DNA of 64,000 nucleotides from Bradyrhizobium sp. SRL28 (GCF_018596315.1 NZ_JAHEAG010000009.1:62001-126000); one strand, 5' to 3'; shown: positions 17,908 through 27,597, counted from the first letter of the stretch. Notes: a model not told the origin generated them from the letters alone. Program-made: numbers and translations.

Positions 17908-17923
17908 ATAAATCCTTTTTTAA
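17908..17923 (+). promoter_or_regulatory. CTAAA-N6-TTTAR site m
   Basis: ATAAA-TCCTTT-TTTAA, 130 bp upstream of the formate dehydrogenase operon, the only intergenic gap before it. The -10 at the expected spacing is poor (AGCATC/GCATCT). Confidence 0.4.
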
Positions 17924-18054
17924 TCGAATTCCCGTGCGGGGGAGAGCATCTTGCTCGGGTAGAGGCGTGTTGCCTTGCTTGACGCATCCCCTCACTAAAT
18001 GCGTGCCGCTACCAAACGTGTGCCGACATAGCGGCTGATGACCGGAGAGTTTGG

Positions 18055-18264
18055 ATGGCAGAGCGGCTCAAAGCAACAATCGGGCGACGTCAGCTACTGC
18101 GCACCGGGATGCTCGGCTTTATCGCCACGGCCACCGGTGCTCTGGAGAGCGGCACCGCAGCCGCTGACACCGAAACCAGGGACGGGAAACGCAGGGCTCG
18201 CTTCCAGGCGAACGCGGCCGAAGTTCAAACCTTCTATCGGGTCAACCGCTATCCGAAGCGTTGA
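18055..18264 (+). CDS. Formate dehydrogenase region Tat-target small protein
   Basis: 69 residues with a twin-arginine start, IGRRQLLRTGMLGF, and the C-terminal VQTFYRVNRYPKR signature typical of the small Tat protein that precedes formate dehydrogenase genes (TIGR02811-like, from memory). SD is weak (GAGAG). It lies 12 bp upstream of the alpha subunit. Role is not established; it may help maturation or export of the enzyme. Confidence 0.8.
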   Translation: MAERLKATIGRRQLLRTGMLGFIATATGALESGTAAADTETRDGKRRARFQANAAEVQTFYRVNRYPKR

Positions 18265-18276
18265 GGGGATTTTCCC

Positions 18277-21231
18277 ATGCTGATCAAGCGCTCAGAGCGT
18301 CAATCGCGCCGAGGCAAAGTTGCCTCAGAGTTGGCCGACCAATCGGGTGACAACCTTAGTCGTCGCTCGTTCCTGCGCCGCTCAGGTCTCGCCGCTGGAA
18401 GCCTGGCTGCGCTGGGCAGCCTACCACTTGCCAGCATACGGCAAGCGGAGGCCGGTCCCCCGCCGCCCCCCGGCGCAACCGTCACAACCCGAAAGAATTT
18501 CTGTACCCATTGCTCGGTGGGTTGCTCGGTCATCGCCGAAGTCGCGAACGGCGTCTGGATCGGCCAGGAGCCGGACTATGACAGCCCGATCAATCGCGGC
18601 TCACATTGCTGCAAAGGCGCGGCAGTCCGCGACGACGTGCTCAGCGACCGCCGCTTGCGCTACCCGCAAAAGCTGGTGGACGGCCAATGGAAACGGCTCT
18701 CCTGGGATCAGGCCATCGATGAGATCGGCGACAAGCTTCTGGAAATCCGGCAGAAATCGGGGCCGGATTCGGTCTATTGGCTTGGTTCGGCCAAGTTCAC
18801 CAACGAAGCGGCCTACCTCAACCGCAAGCTCGCCGCGTTCTGGGGAACGAACAATTCCGATCACCAGGCGCGCATCTGTCACTCCACAACCGTAACCGGA
18901 GTCGCCAATACCTGGGGCTACGGTGCGATGACCAACAGCTACAACGACATTCGCAACTCCAAGACCATTCTGCTGATGGGCGGTAACCCGGCCGAGGCGC
19001 ATCCGGTTTCGTTGCAGCACATTCTTGAGGGCAAGGAACTCAACCGCGCGAATTTCATCGTCGTCGACCCCCGGATGACTCGAACTGCGGCGCATGCGAC
19101 CGAATATGTCCGAGTGCGGCCCGGAGTTCACATCCCCACCATCTATGGAATGCTCTGGCACATCTTCGAGAACGGCTGGGAGGACAAGCAATTCATCCAG
19201 CAGCGAGTGTACGGGATCGAGGACATACGCAAGGAAGTCGCGAAATGGACGCCTGACGAGGTTGAGCGTGTCACTGGGTTGCCTGAAGCCCAAGTCAAGC
19301 ATATCGCCAAAGTTTTCTCCCACGAGAAGCCTGCAACACTCATCTGGGCGATGGGACAGACGCAATTCTCCACGGGTACTGCAAATGTCCGGGCGAGTTG
19401 CATCCTGCTGCTCGCCACCGGCAATGTGGGCCATGCCGGCGGAGGAGCCAATATTTTCCGCGGCCACACCAATGTGCAAGGTGCCACCGATCTCGGCCTC
19501 GATGTGACGACGCTGCCTCTCTATTACGGTCTTTCCGAAGAGGCGTGGCAGCATTGGTGCCGGGTGTGGGAGGTCGACATCGACTGGATGCGCTCGCGCT
19601 TCGCTGACAAGACTCTGATGGAAAGCCCCGGCATCCCCAGCACACGCTGGTTTGATGCCACGTTGCTGCCGAGGGATCAGGTCAGCCAGCCGTATACGGT
19701 GCAGGCTATGTTCATCATGGGGCATGGCGTCAATACCATCACCCGCATGCCTGAAGCCAAGCGAGGGATCGAGAAACTCGAGTTGCTGGTCGTCTGCGAT
19801 CCCTATCCCACTGCATGGTCGGTGCTCTCGGATCGCAAGGATGGCATCTATCTTCTGCCGGCCTGCACGAGTTTCGAGATGGATGGCTCGCGCACCGCAT
19901 CGAACCGCTCTCTGCAGTGGGGCGAGAAAATCGTGGACCCCGTCTTCGAATCCAAGAACGACTACGACACGATGTACATGCTGGCCCGCAAATTCGGTTT
20001 CGCCGACAAGATGTTCAAGAACATCAAGGTGGAGAACGGTGCGGTATCGGCCGAGGACATTCTGCGCGAGATCAATCGTGGCGGGTGGTCGACCGGATAC
20101 TGCGGCCAGTCGCCCGAGCGCCTCAAGGCGCACATGAAGAATCAGGCAAAATTCGATCTGGTCACCTTGCGGGCACCTAAAGACGATCCCGACGTCGGCG
20201 GCGACTATTACGGGCTGCCGTGGCCATGCTGGGGAACGCCAGAATTCAGGCACCCCGGATCATCGATACTCTACAACACCAATCTGCCAGTCAAGGAAGG
20301 TGGCGGGACCTTCCGCGCCCGTTTCGGCGTTGAGCGCGTCGTCAAGCGCAAGGTCATGGAGAATGGGCAGGAGGTTGAAAAGGAAGAGCACGATAATCTG
20401 CTCTCCGAAGGGTCCTACTCGGTCGGCTCGGAAATCAAGGATGGCTATCCTGAATTCACGCTCGGTGTCCTCAAGCGGCTCGGCTGGGACAAGGACCTCA
20501 CCGCCTCGGAGATGGAAATCATCCGGAAGGTGAACGAGGGCAATCCCGATACTGTTTCATGGTCGCTGGATCTTTCCGGGGGTATCCAGCGCGTGGCCAT
20601 CGAGCATGGTTGCATCCCCTATGGCAATGGCAAGGCGCGGATGGTTGCCTGGAACCTGCCGGATCCGATCCCGGTGCATCGCGAAGTCATTTACACCTCG
20701 CGGCCCGATCTCGTCGGCAAATATCCGACCCTTCCGGATGCCCGACAGTTTCGCGTACCCAATATCGGTTTCACCGTCCAAAAGTCCGCTGTCGACAGGG
20801 TCATCGTCAAGCAATTCCCGCTCATTCTCAGTTCCGGCCGGCTGGTCGAATATGAAGGCGGCGGCGAGGAGACGCGCTCTAACAAGTGGCTCGCCGAATT
20901 GAAGCAGGACATGTACGTCGAGATCAATCCGGCGGACGCCGCCGAACGCGGCATCAAGGACGGCGGCTGGGTCTGGGTCACCGGGGCCGAGAGCAATTCC
21001 AGGACGCGCGTAAAGGCGTTCGTGACCGAGCGTGTCGGCAAGGGTGTCGCCTGGATGCCCTACCACTTCGCCGGCTGGTACGAAGGCGCCGATCTGCGAA
21101 GCAAGTATCCGAAAGGGCGTGACCCGATCGTGCTTGGCGAGAGTGTCAACACGCTAACGACCTATGGCTACGATCCCGCGACCGGCATGCAGGAACCCAA
21201 GGCAGCGCTTTGTCAGATTCGAGCGGCATGA
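18277..21231 (+). CDS. Formate dehydrogenase alpha (molybdopterin, Cys-type) subunit
   Basis: Catalytic subunit of a membrane-linked respiratory formate dehydrogenase (formate to CO2). 984 residues. The Tat signal SRRSFLRRSG at 29-38 exports it. A [4Fe-4S] site is formed by Cys76, Cys79, Cys83 and Cys111/112. The active-site Mo ligand is Cys201 (QARICHSTTV), where E. coli FdnG has selenocysteine, so no Sec machinery is needed. Molybdopterin and C-terminal dinucleotide-binding domains follow. SD AGGGGA lies upstream of ATG. First large gene of an operon with beta, gamma and accessory genes. Activity of such enzymes needs FdhD; the copy at 55.4 kb is broken. Confidence 0.93.
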   Translation: MLIKRSERQSRRGKVASELADQSGDNLSRRSFLRRSGLAAGSLAALGSLPLASIRQAEAGPPPPPGATVTTRKNFCTHCSVGCSVIAEVANGVWIGQEPDYDSPINRGSHCCKGAAVRDDVLSDRRLRYPQKLVDGQWKRLSWDQAIDEIGDKLLEIRQKSGPDSVYWLGSAKFTNEAAYLNRKLAAFWGTNNSDHQARICHSTTVTGVANTWGYGAMTNSYNDIRNSKTILLMGGNPAEAHPVSLQHILEGKELNRANFIVVDPRMTRTAAHATEYVRVRPGVHIPTIYGMLWHIFENGWEDKQFIQQRVYGIEDIRKEVAKWTPDEVERVTGLPEAQVKHIAKVFSHEKPATLIWAMGQTQFSTGTANVRASCILLLATGNVGHAGGGANIFRGHTNVQGATDLGLDVTTLPLYYGLSEEAWQHWCRVWEVDIDWMRSRFADKTLMESPGIPSTRWFDATLLPRDQVSQPYTVQAMFIMGHGVNTITRMPEAKRGIEKLELLVVCDPYPTAWSVLSDRKDGIYLLPACTSFEMDGSRTASNRSLQWGEKIVDPVFESKNDYDTMYMLARKFGFADKMFKNIKVENGAVSAEDILREINRGGWSTGYCGQSPERLKAHMKNQAKFDLVTLRAPKDDPDVGGDYYGLPWPCWGTPEFRHPGSSILYNTNLPVKEGGGTFRARFGVERVVKRKVMENGQEVEKEEHDNLLSEGSYSVGSEIKDGYPEFTLGVLKRLGWDKDLTASEMEIIRKVNEGNPDTVSWSLDLSGGIQRVAIEHGCIPYGNGKARMVAWNLPDPIPVHREVIYTSRPDLVGKYPTLPDARQFRVPNIGFTVQKSAVDRVIVKQFPLILSSGRLVEYEGGGEETRSNKWLAELKQDMYVEINPADAAERGIKDGGWVWVTGAESNSRTRVKAFVTERVGKGVAWMPYHFAGWYEGADLRSKYPKGRDPIVLGESVNTLTTYGYDPATGMQEPKAALCQIRAA

Positions 21232-21243
21232 GGGAGATCGGTC

Positions 21244-21840
21244 ATGGCTCGCGTCAAATTTCTTTGTGATGCCGACCGTTGCATCGAGTGCAACGCCTGC
21301 GTGACGGCCTGCAAGAACGAACACGAAGTGCCGTGGGGCATCAACCGCCGCCGCGTCGTCACCATCAATGACGGCAAGCCCGGCGAACGCTCGGTCTCCA
21401 TGGCCTGCATGCATTGCACCGACGCGCCGTGTGCTGCGGTGTGCCCGGTGTCGTGCTTCTACACCACCGCCGATGGCGTGGTGCTGCACTCCAAGGATCT
21501 GTGCATCGGCTGCGGTTACTGCTTCTACGCCTGTCCGTTCGGCGCGCCGCAATATCCGAAGGTCGGCAACTTCGGATCGCGCGGCAAGATGGACAAGTGC
21601 ACCTATTGTGCAGGCGGCCCGGAAGCCGACTCGACGCCGGCCGAATACGCCAAATACGGCGCCAACCGCCTCGCCCAGGGCAAGCTGCCGATTTGCGCCG
21701 AGATGTGCTCGACCAAATCGCTGCTGGCCGGTGACGGCGCGATCATTGCCGAGATCTACAAGGAGCGCGTGATGAAGCGCGGATACGGTTCGGGCGCATG
21801 GGGTTGGACCACCGCCTATCACGAAGGCATCGCTGTCTGA
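21244..21840 (+). CDS. Formate dehydrogenase beta (iron-sulfur) subunit
   Basis: 198-residue electron-transfer subunit with cysteine clusters for four [4Fe-4S] centres: CIECNACVTACK (14-25), CMHCTDAPCAAVCPV (about 59-74), CIGCGYCFYACPF (about 88-100) and CTYC / CAEMC near 120 and 153. No signal peptide, so it is co-exported with the Tat alpha subunit; no C-terminal membrane anchor like that of E. coli FdnH. The start is 13 bp after the alpha stop, with GGGAG as SD. Confidence 0.93.
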   Translation: MARVKFLCDADRCIECNACVTACKNEHEVPWGINRRRVVTINDGKPGERSVSMACMHCTDAPCAAVCPVSCFYTTADGVVLHSKDLCIGCGYCFYACPFGAPQYPKVGNFGSRGKMDKCTYCAGGPEADSTPAEYAKYGANRLAQGKLPICAEMCSTKSLLAGDGAIIAEIYKERVMKRGYGSGAWGWTTAYHEGIAV

Positions 21841-21897
21841 TTGACTATTGGTAGCGCTGCCGCAGGACCGGCATTGGCGAACCACGGGAGAATGATT

Positions 21898-22917
21898 ATG
21901 ACGACGTCCCCTTCGCACATTCGCTCTATCATCTTTGCGTTGGCAATTCTGATTGCGATGCCGGCGATGCCGGTACTCGCACAGCAACTTGGCCCGGACG
22001 GCGCGCCTAATCCAACTGCGAGCGTCGTGCCCGAGCAGAAACTGCTTCAGCAATCGCCCCGCATTGAGGGGCGGATCGATATTCCAAGCGAAAGGGCTCG
22101 AGTCCTCATGCAACCCGCTGGGCGGCAATGGGATCATTTCCATGAAATCACATTGCACTGGGTCGGCGCGATCGTGATCCTTGGCATGATCGCGCTATTG
22201 GGCGCCGCCTATCTGATCATAGGGCGTCTACGGATTTCGAAGGGACGTTGTGGGCATAAGGTACTGCGGTTTAGCTCCTTCGAGCGCTTCTCACATTGGC
22301 TGACCGCAGCGTCGTTCGTGGTCCTCGGCTTGACCGGGTTGAACATTACGTTCGGCAAGATCGTGCTGCTCCCAATATTCGGGCCTGAAGCGTTTAGCAG
22401 CATGTCAGAAGCTGCCAAGTACGTGCACAATTACGTCAGCGCCGCCTTCGTCATCGGTCTCGTGCTTATTGTCGCGCTCTGGATAAAGGACAACCTCCCG
22501 CGGAAGGCCGACATTGACTGGATCAAGCAGGGGGGCGGCTTCATCAAATCGAAGCATGCGCCGTCGGGGCGTTTCAATGCCGGCGAAAAGCTGGTGTTTT
22601 GGTTTGCGCTTGGCGCTGGCGCTGCGGTCATTATTTCCGGTTGTCTACTGATTTTCCCGTTCTATGTGACTGATATCGCGGGGATGCAGATCGCACAGGT
22701 CGTGCATGCCGTGATCGCCGTGCTGTTCATTGCGGTTATCATCGCCCACATCTACATCGGCACGCTCGGTATGGAGGGCGCCTTCGAGGCGATGGCCACC
22801 GGCGAGGTCGATCTCAACTGGGCGAAGGAGCATCACGACCTCTGGCTCGAAGAACAACTGGCCAAGGAGCGTCTCGCTGCTCGATCCGGACAATCATCAG
22901 CAGTTCCGGCGGAATGA
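21898..22917 (+). CDS. Formate dehydrogenase gamma (cytochrome b556) subunit
   Basis: Membrane anchor and di-haem b subunit that reduces quinone. Start chosen at 21898 (MTTSPSH), after GGGAG; TTG 21841 abuts the beta stop but has no SD. About 339 residues: an N-terminal signal-like helix ending VLAQ, a periplasmic stretch, then membrane helices near 85-110, 130-155, 175-200, 230-250 and 265-285. Histidines in HFHEITLHWVG, RFSHWLTAA, YVHNYV and VVHAVIAV are likely haem ligands. It completes the FdnGHI-type complex. Confidence 0.9.
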   Translation: MTTSPSHIRSIIFALAILIAMPAMPVLAQQLGPDGAPNPTASVVPEQKLLQQSPRIEGRIDIPSERARVLMQPAGRQWDHFHEITLHWVGAIVILGMIALLGAAYLIIGRLRISKGRCGHKVLRFSSFERFSHWLTAASFVVLGLTGLNITFGKIVLLPIFGPEAFSSMSEAAKYVHNYVSAAFVIGLVLIVALWIKDNLPRKADIDWIKQGGGFIKSKHAPSGRFNAGEKLVFWFALGAGAAVIISGCLLIFPFYVTDIAGMQIAQVVHAVIAVLFIAVIIAHIYIGTLGMEGAFEAMATGEVDLNWAKEHHDLWLEEQLAKERLAARSGQSSAVPAE

Positions 22918-23052
22918 ACCCGCCGCTGACGATACTCCTTTGCCGCCAATGACGGATTGTTCCATGGCTTTGACCCGTAAACGAAGATCTCCGCCCAGCC
23001 CGCAGAGCGCATGTCGTCCCGAGGTCGACCAGATCAGCGATGGAAATCAAGC

Positions 23053-23574
23053 GTGAGGTCAACTGCGCTCACGAGAATTGCGATTGGTGTGGTGGTCGAA
23101 CGCCGCAAAGCGAAGAGCCCGTGGCTCGATTTCCTCTGGCGGCCGATTTATGTGTTGGTTGGAACGCCCTCGGCCACACCCTGGACCCAGATCGGTGAAG
23201 AAGGCGGCGCGACGACATTCTATGCGGGTGAGGCTGCGATCGAACTGCATCGGACCGAAACGGCGAACTATCGGGACAATCTCTCGTCCGGGACACCCGC
23301 GCTTTGGGTCGTGCTGCGACCGAGGCCTACCAATTCTTCGCGTCCCGCGTTCAACATCCTTATGGTTACGGCTGATCCCTCGGAGGGTGAAGCTTTGACC
23401 GATGCAGGGAATGATCTGGTCGCAACCGTTCCGATGCCCGCTTCGATTATCGAGACGATCGAGCGCTTCATCGCCGAGCACCATGTCGAGCGCCCCTTCA
23501 ATAAGCGGCAGCGGGACCGAGGTGAGCCGCGGGTGCCTGGCCACCGCAGCGAAAACACGGAGAACGGCAAATGA
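23053..23574 (+). CDS. DUF3305 protein of the formate dehydrogenase cluster
   Basis: About 173 residues starting GTG at 23053 (VRSTALTRIAIGVVVERRK), the region where DUF3305 similarity begins; SD poor. The IGVVVERR, PW..FLWRP and Pro-rich turns match the DUF3305 family that accompanies fdh genes in alphaproteobacteria. No membrane segment. The tail is polar. The stop overlaps the next start by 4 bp. Likely a maturation or assembly factor by context only. A 35-codon frame between it and the gamma subunit overlaps this start (GTGA) but is not recognisable. Confidence 0.75.
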   Translation: MRSTALTRIAIGVVVERRKAKSPWLDFLWRPIYVLVGTPSATPWTQIGEEGGATTFYAGEAAIELHRTETANYRDNLSSGTPALWVVLRPRPTNSSRPAFNILMVTADPSEGEALTDAGNDLVATVPMPASIIETIERFIAEHHVERPFNKRQRDRGEPRVPGHRSENTENGK

Positions 23575-24647
23575 CCCGGTCAGAAAGCATCTTGTCGCGC
23601 TGGTCGCGAATGAAGCAAGAATCCGTCGAGGTCGGGGCGCCGGACCGTTCATCGGAGCTCAAATCCATTGACGCAGAGCGTGGCGATTTGAACGAAGCAA
23701 CTGCGACACCGGCAGCAAGCTCTCCAACCTCCCCTCCCTTCGACCCGGCAAGCTTGCCACCGCTGCAATCGATTGCTGCGGATACCGACATCCGATTGTT
23801 TCTGGGATCAAATGTCCCGGTCGAACTAACGAAAGCTGCGCTACGCCGGACCTGGGTAACCGATCCGGCCATTCGCGACTTCGTTGGGATTGCGGAGAAC
23901 CAATGGGATTTCAACGATCCAACCGCGATGCCCGGCTTTGGACCGCTAACAGCCAACGATGTCTCTGCTGTTTCCGGTGCACAACAAGCTCTTGCTGGGC
24001 TCAGAGAAGCCGAGCAGGCCCGCGGACCTACGAAAGACGCTGTCGATGCCGAGCCCATCCCAGACGCGCGCCAGATTGATGAGATCGATCGTGCACGGGC
24101 GCAGGAATATGCGCTGCTCGCGGCATTGCTTTCACACAGTCCCGACACGCAAATGATCGAACGTTTGTCCCGCCTAACCGGCGAAACGACCCAGTTGGGC
24201 GCTGCGCATGCGGGGCTCAGTGCGGCGGCCGCGGGCGCGCCACCAGAACAGATCGAGCGCGAATATTTCGATCTTTTCGTCGGACTTGGGCGTGGTCAAC
24301 TTTTCCCCTACGCGTCATATTACCTGACGGGTTATCTCCATGGGCGGCCCCTCGCCCGTCTCCGTCAAGCCCTGAAGCAAATTGGTATTGAGAGGACGGA
24401 GGAAAACTCTGAACCTGAGGACCACGCCGCGGTACTTTTCGAAGTCATGGCGGGGCTCGCCAGCGGCCAGATCATTGCTCCCCATGAGACCGAACGCGAT
24501 ATCTTCGAGAGCCATATCAAGCCGTGGATCGGACGGTTCTTTTCGGACCTCGAGCACGCCGAATCCAGGCCATTTTATGCGAGCGTCGGAAAACTCGGCC
24601 GCATCTTCATGGAAATCGAAGCAGAAGCATTCTCGCGTTCATCATAG
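23571..24647 (+). CDS. DUF3306-TorD fusion, formate dehydrogenase assembly chaperone
   Basis: 358 residues, two parts. Residues 1-155 match DUF3306 (SRWSRMKQ, LPPLQSI, DTDIRLFL, ALRRTWVTDPAIRDFVG, WDFNDP, PGFG). Residues 165-355 form an all-helical TorD/DmsD-type chaperone (AQEYALLAALL, EYFDLFVGLGRGQLFPYASYYLTG, the conserved E-DH- at about 283, FF.DLE.A). TorD-like proteins bind Tat signals of molybdoenzymes and check cofactor loading. The two parts are more often separate genes; here they are one frame with no internal stop. Starts by ATGA overlap with DUF3305. Confidence 0.85.
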   Translation: MTRSESILSRWSRMKQESVEVGAPDRSSELKSIDAERGDLNEATATPAASSPTSPPFDPASLPPLQSIAADTDIRLFLGSNVPVELTKAALRRTWVTDPAIRDFVGIAENQWDFNDPTAMPGFGPLTANDVSAVSGAQQALAGLREAEQARGPTKDAVDAEPIPDARQIDEIDRARAQEYALLAALLSHSPDTQMIERLSRLTGETTQLGAAHAGLSAAAAGAPPEQIEREYFDLFVGLGRGQLFPYASYYLTGYLHGRPLARLRQALKQIGIERTEENSEPEDHAAVLFEVMAGLASGQIIAPHETERDIFESHIKPWIGRFFSDLEHAESRPFYASVGKLGRIFMEIEAEAFSRSS

Positions 24648-24672
24648 GAATGCAAGCTGGATGGCAGACGGG

Positions 24673-24968
24673 TTACTGCCATAGCCGTCGCGTATGCGGG
24701 GGCACCGCTCGATCGATGGCGGCTTCTTCAGGGGTCGGTTTGCGCTTGGCGTCTGGAAGCGAAGAAACATCCGCCGCTGTCGGCTGACGATGGGGTGGAC
24801 CAGCCACGGTCCCTGTGAGGCGCGAATCTGGCGTCAGCGAGGGTAGGACGGTTGGTTCGCGGGAGTCATCAAGCCATGCGTCCCGGGCCCATGCATCCCG
24901 CCTCGCGCACAACTGGCAGAACGTCCGGCCAGAACGAACACAACGGTCACTAGAATAGGTTTTCGCAG
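24673..24968 (-). pseudogene. Frameshifted copy of the secreted His/Met/Gly-rich protein
   Basis: Decayed duplicate of 54874-55194. The N-terminal part (LRKPILVTVVFVLAG, ARGGMHG, GLMTPANQ) and the C-terminal part (LPSLTPDSRLTGT, HRQPTAADV, SLPDAKRKPTPEEAAIDRA) are in different frames, with the switch near 24845. The start codon is lost (LRK instead of MRK) and the MHGG repeats are shortened. Confidence 0.8.
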
Positions 24969-25284
24969 CTCCTTGCCAAGGTGGCATTGAACGCTTTCAA
25001 CACATGTGCGTTCGTGCGATCTGACCGGTAGACGATCACATTCGCTAGCCCTGCAGGTAACTGTCACGGCATTACCGTCCCGGCTCCATACGAGATGCGG
25101 CGCGGATGCGTGGACAGCTCGAACCCGTCAGTACGCCGGGCGCGCCACCTGCTAAGTGTTGGCGTATTCTTCAGAATAAACCCCTCTATTCATGCTCGAA
25201 CACCTTTCGACTGACGTTACGATCTTGAGTGGACCGCCAAGGCAATGGTTCGGCGGCAAGTAGACGTTGCTCGCTGCGGTGCAA

Positions 25285-25300
25285 CTAAATACGAATTTAG
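25285..25300 (+). promoter_or_regulatory. CTAAA-N6-TTTAR site g
   Basis: Perfect halves CTAAA-TACGAA-TTTAG. Upstream of the kinase gene at 25657; a second site (25399) lies 114 bp further on. Confidence 0.5.
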
Positions 25301-25398
25301 CTTCCCGGCATCCAGGCAAGACATTGAGCCCATCCTTGCCGTCGGATACGGGACCGAGAATATGGATTGGCCCTGGCACGATGACTCTGCGGCAGACG

Positions 25399-25442
25399 CT
25401 AAAACCCTATTTAATGGTGAAATTAGTCCCGCAATCCTAGAT
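25399..25442 (+). promoter_or_regulatory. CTAAA-N6-TTTAR promoter, site o
   Basis: CTAAA-ACCCTA-TTTAA then TGG, with CTAGAT as -10 starting 27 nt after the right-half first T. A transcript from here would begin near 25450 and read into the kinase gene at 25657. Confidence 0.5.
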
Positions 25443-25656
25443 TACGCTCAGAGCAGCCACCCCGTTATTCTTGATGGGTCATGCGGTTGTCGAGTGGACG
25501 GCGCACTCCGCTCACTACGCCCCCGAATGAAGCGGGCGTGCCCGCAGTTCCATTTTGAATGGGATGAAGTCATGGCTTATCTGCAGCAACAGTCGATCAC
25601 CGCGCCCGATTGGCGTTTCGAGGTGGACGTGCCGAGTAAAGCCTGGATGATACACG

Positions 25657-27039
25657 ATGTTCGCAGGGATTGATTCATTCACCGTTCAGCTTCTCGACGT
25701 TATCCGCACCACGACATTCCGCTGGGCCGCCGGTGCATTCGCGGTGTGCATCGTGTTGTTCTCGGCTTTCGTTTATTGGCAGGCTGTCGACTGTGTGTTG
25801 GCGAGTACGGATGCCGCCCTTACGGAGGAACTCCTCGCTATTGCGGCGGACTCTCCGGCCCGGCAGTTGAACGCAATCGACGATCGATTGAGCCACGATC
25901 CGCGTCGCATCAGACTTGCGGGCCTGTTCCGCCAGGATGGGCATCGAATCGCGGGCAATCTCGCGAGCCTGCCGCCAGGCCTCAAGATCGACGCTTCAGT
26001 TCAGAGCGTCGCGGCGATTCGGATCGATCCAATTGGCCCGGAGGAGATGACCGTTCGCGCAATTTCCCGCAGCTTGCCGGACGGCAACGTGCTAGTGGTT
26101 GCCCGCAACATCGACGAATTGAAGCAGCTTGCGGAGGTCGTGGCGCGAGCACTGCTATTGGGGTTACCCCTCGCCCTGGGCTTTGGCCTGGCGATCGGCA
26201 TGGTCCTGAGCGTCAGAGCCCAGAAACGCGTGGCCGAATTCAATACACTTGTCCGCCGCATCGTCGCCGGCGATTTGCGACAGCGCCTGCGCACGCAGGG
26301 CCTAGACCATCCGTTCGACAAGCTTGCAGAAACCGCAAACGGCATGCTGGATGAAATTGAAGCTCTCGTGCGGGAGATGGCAGGGGTTGGCAACGAAATT
26401 GCTCACGATCTCCGTACACCGCTCACCCGGGTGCGCCTCGGCCTCGAACGCGGACGCGCCAATGCCAAGAGCCTCGAGGAGTTACAGGCGGCCACCGACC
26501 GGGCGATTGGTGGCGTTGACCAGTCGTTGACGATCATAACCAAGCTCTTGCGGATCGCTGAGATCGAATATGGCGGACGCTTGAACGAATTCGACAATGT
26601 CGCGCTGCCCGACCTTGTCAGGGAAGTTGGCGATCTATACGCGCCCATCGCAGAGGACAAGCATATTACCCTGTGCGTGGTGGCGAGCGGGGATGCAACA
26701 GTGCGCGGCGACCGGGACCTGCTTCTTGAGGCAGTGGCCAACCTGGTCGACAATGCCGTGAAATTCACACCCGCAGGTGGCGCTGTGGAGCTCGCCCTGG
26801 TCCCCGGCAAGAACGAATCCATCGTTCGTGTTTCGGACTCGGGACCGGGCATCCGGGAGGATGAGCGGGAAGCCGTCATTCGGCGCTTCTACCGTTCGGA
26901 CAAGAGCCGAACCACCTTCGGGTTTGGCCTGGGTCTGAGCCTGGTGTCAGCGATCATCAAGCTGCACGGCTTTCGGCTCACGATAGCAACCGGTCCAGGT
27001 TGCGTGGCTCAGATCGCGTGTGCACTTCCTACCCTTTGA
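25657..27039 (+). CDS. HAMP-containing sensor histidine kinase, paralogue of 1485-2855
   Basis: 460-residue membrane sensor. Helices at about 22-42 and 165-187 flank a periplasmic domain with NAIDDRLSHDPRRIRLAGLF, close to the first kinase; HAMP, H-box HDLRTPLTR with His250, N box NLVDNAVKF and G box GFGLGLSLV follow. ATG 25657 is the first in frame; the downstream ATG-poor N-terminus supports it. Two CTAAA-type sites lie upstream. No regulator follows; the OmpR-type regulator at 28051-28770 points towards it, is of the right class and has lost its own kinase, so the two may pair (inference). Confidence 0.88.
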   Translation: MFAGIDSFTVQLLDVIRTTTFRWAAGAFAVCIVLFSAFVYWQAVDCVLASTDAALTEELLAIAADSPARQLNAIDDRLSHDPRRIRLAGLFRQDGHRIAGNLASLPPGLKIDASVQSVAAIRIDPIGPEEMTVRAISRSLPDGNVLVVARNIDELKQLAEVVARALLLGLPLALGFGLAIGMVLSVRAQKRVAEFNTLVRRIVAGDLRQRLRTQGLDHPFDKLAETANGMLDEIEALVREMAGVGNEIAHDLRTPLTRVRLGLERGRANAKSLEELQAATDRAIGGVDQSLTIITKLLRIAEIEYGGRLNEFDNVALPDLVREVGDLYAPIAEDKHITLCVVASGDATVRGDRDLLLEAVANLVDNAVKFTPAGGAVELALVPGKNESIVRVSDSGPGIREDEREAVIRRFYRSDKSRTTFGFGLGLSLVSAIIKLHGFRLTIATGPGCVAQIACALPTL

Positions 27040-27242
27040 GTCTTACCCTTCTGATTCACGCTTCTGTTTGGCTCGAGCGGGCTGGATATTCAATTCGGAT
27101 GGTTGAACGAGAATTTAGTGGAGAGCACGCGTGAGCATTCCCATCTCCAGTGTATCGTAGCGCTGGCGGTTGCCTTGCTCGGACATGCCAGCGTCTGACC
27201 AGAACCTGTGGCGGAAAGCCCGCCCATTCCAAGGAGAATGTC

Positions 27243-27581
27243 ATGAGAGGACGAGTGATGATGATTTTGGCAAGCGCGGTATTGGCCGGCAGCCTTCTTG
27301 CCACCGGTGCCCAGGCACGCGGCGGAGGCGGCGGAGGACACGGTGGTGGCGGCGGCCATATGGGCGGCGGCTTTGGTGGTGGCCACATGGGTGGCTTTGG
27401 CGGCGGTCGTATTGGAGGTTTTGGTGGAGGCCATGTTGGTGGCCTTGGCGCGGGCATGGCGCATGTCGGTCACGAGCGCCTGGGCGCGGGACGGCGTCGC
27501 TTCGTTGGCGGCGGCTTCTACGGCGACGATTGCCCGTATTATGGGTCTCCCTACACCTGGCCGTACACCTGCACTTACTGA
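27243..27581 (+). CDS. Glycine-rich secreted protein
   Basis: 112 residues. Sec signal (MMILASAVLAGSLLATGAQA), then about 55 residues of GGG/GGH/GGF repeats with His, then FVGGGFYGDDCPYYGSPYTW and a Cys-Tyr end. SD AAGGAGA lies 6 nt before ATG 27243, which is chosen over the earlier in-frame ATG. Gly/His repeats may bind metal or surface polymers; function unknown. A TTTAGTGG half-site at 27113-27120 lies about 125 bp upstream. A terminator hairpin follows the stop. Confidence 0.75.
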   Translation: MRGRVMMILASAVLAGSLLATGAQARGGGGGGHGGGGGHMGGGFGGGHMGGFGGGRIGGFGGGHVGGLGAGMAHVGHERLGAGRRRFVGGGFYGDDCPYYGSPYTWPYTCTY

Positions 27582-27597
27582 ACGGTTGCTGATCCGG

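Noticed and set aside
18277..21231. Possible selenocysteine in formate dehydrogenase
   Set aside because: The active-site codon is TGT (Cys201), not TGA, and the frame is open throughout.
25245..25673. 142-codon plus-strand frame before the kinase at 25657
   Set aside because: No SD, no recognisable motif; it contains two CTAAA-type sites and a -10-like box and overlaps the kinase start. More likely regulatory sequence.
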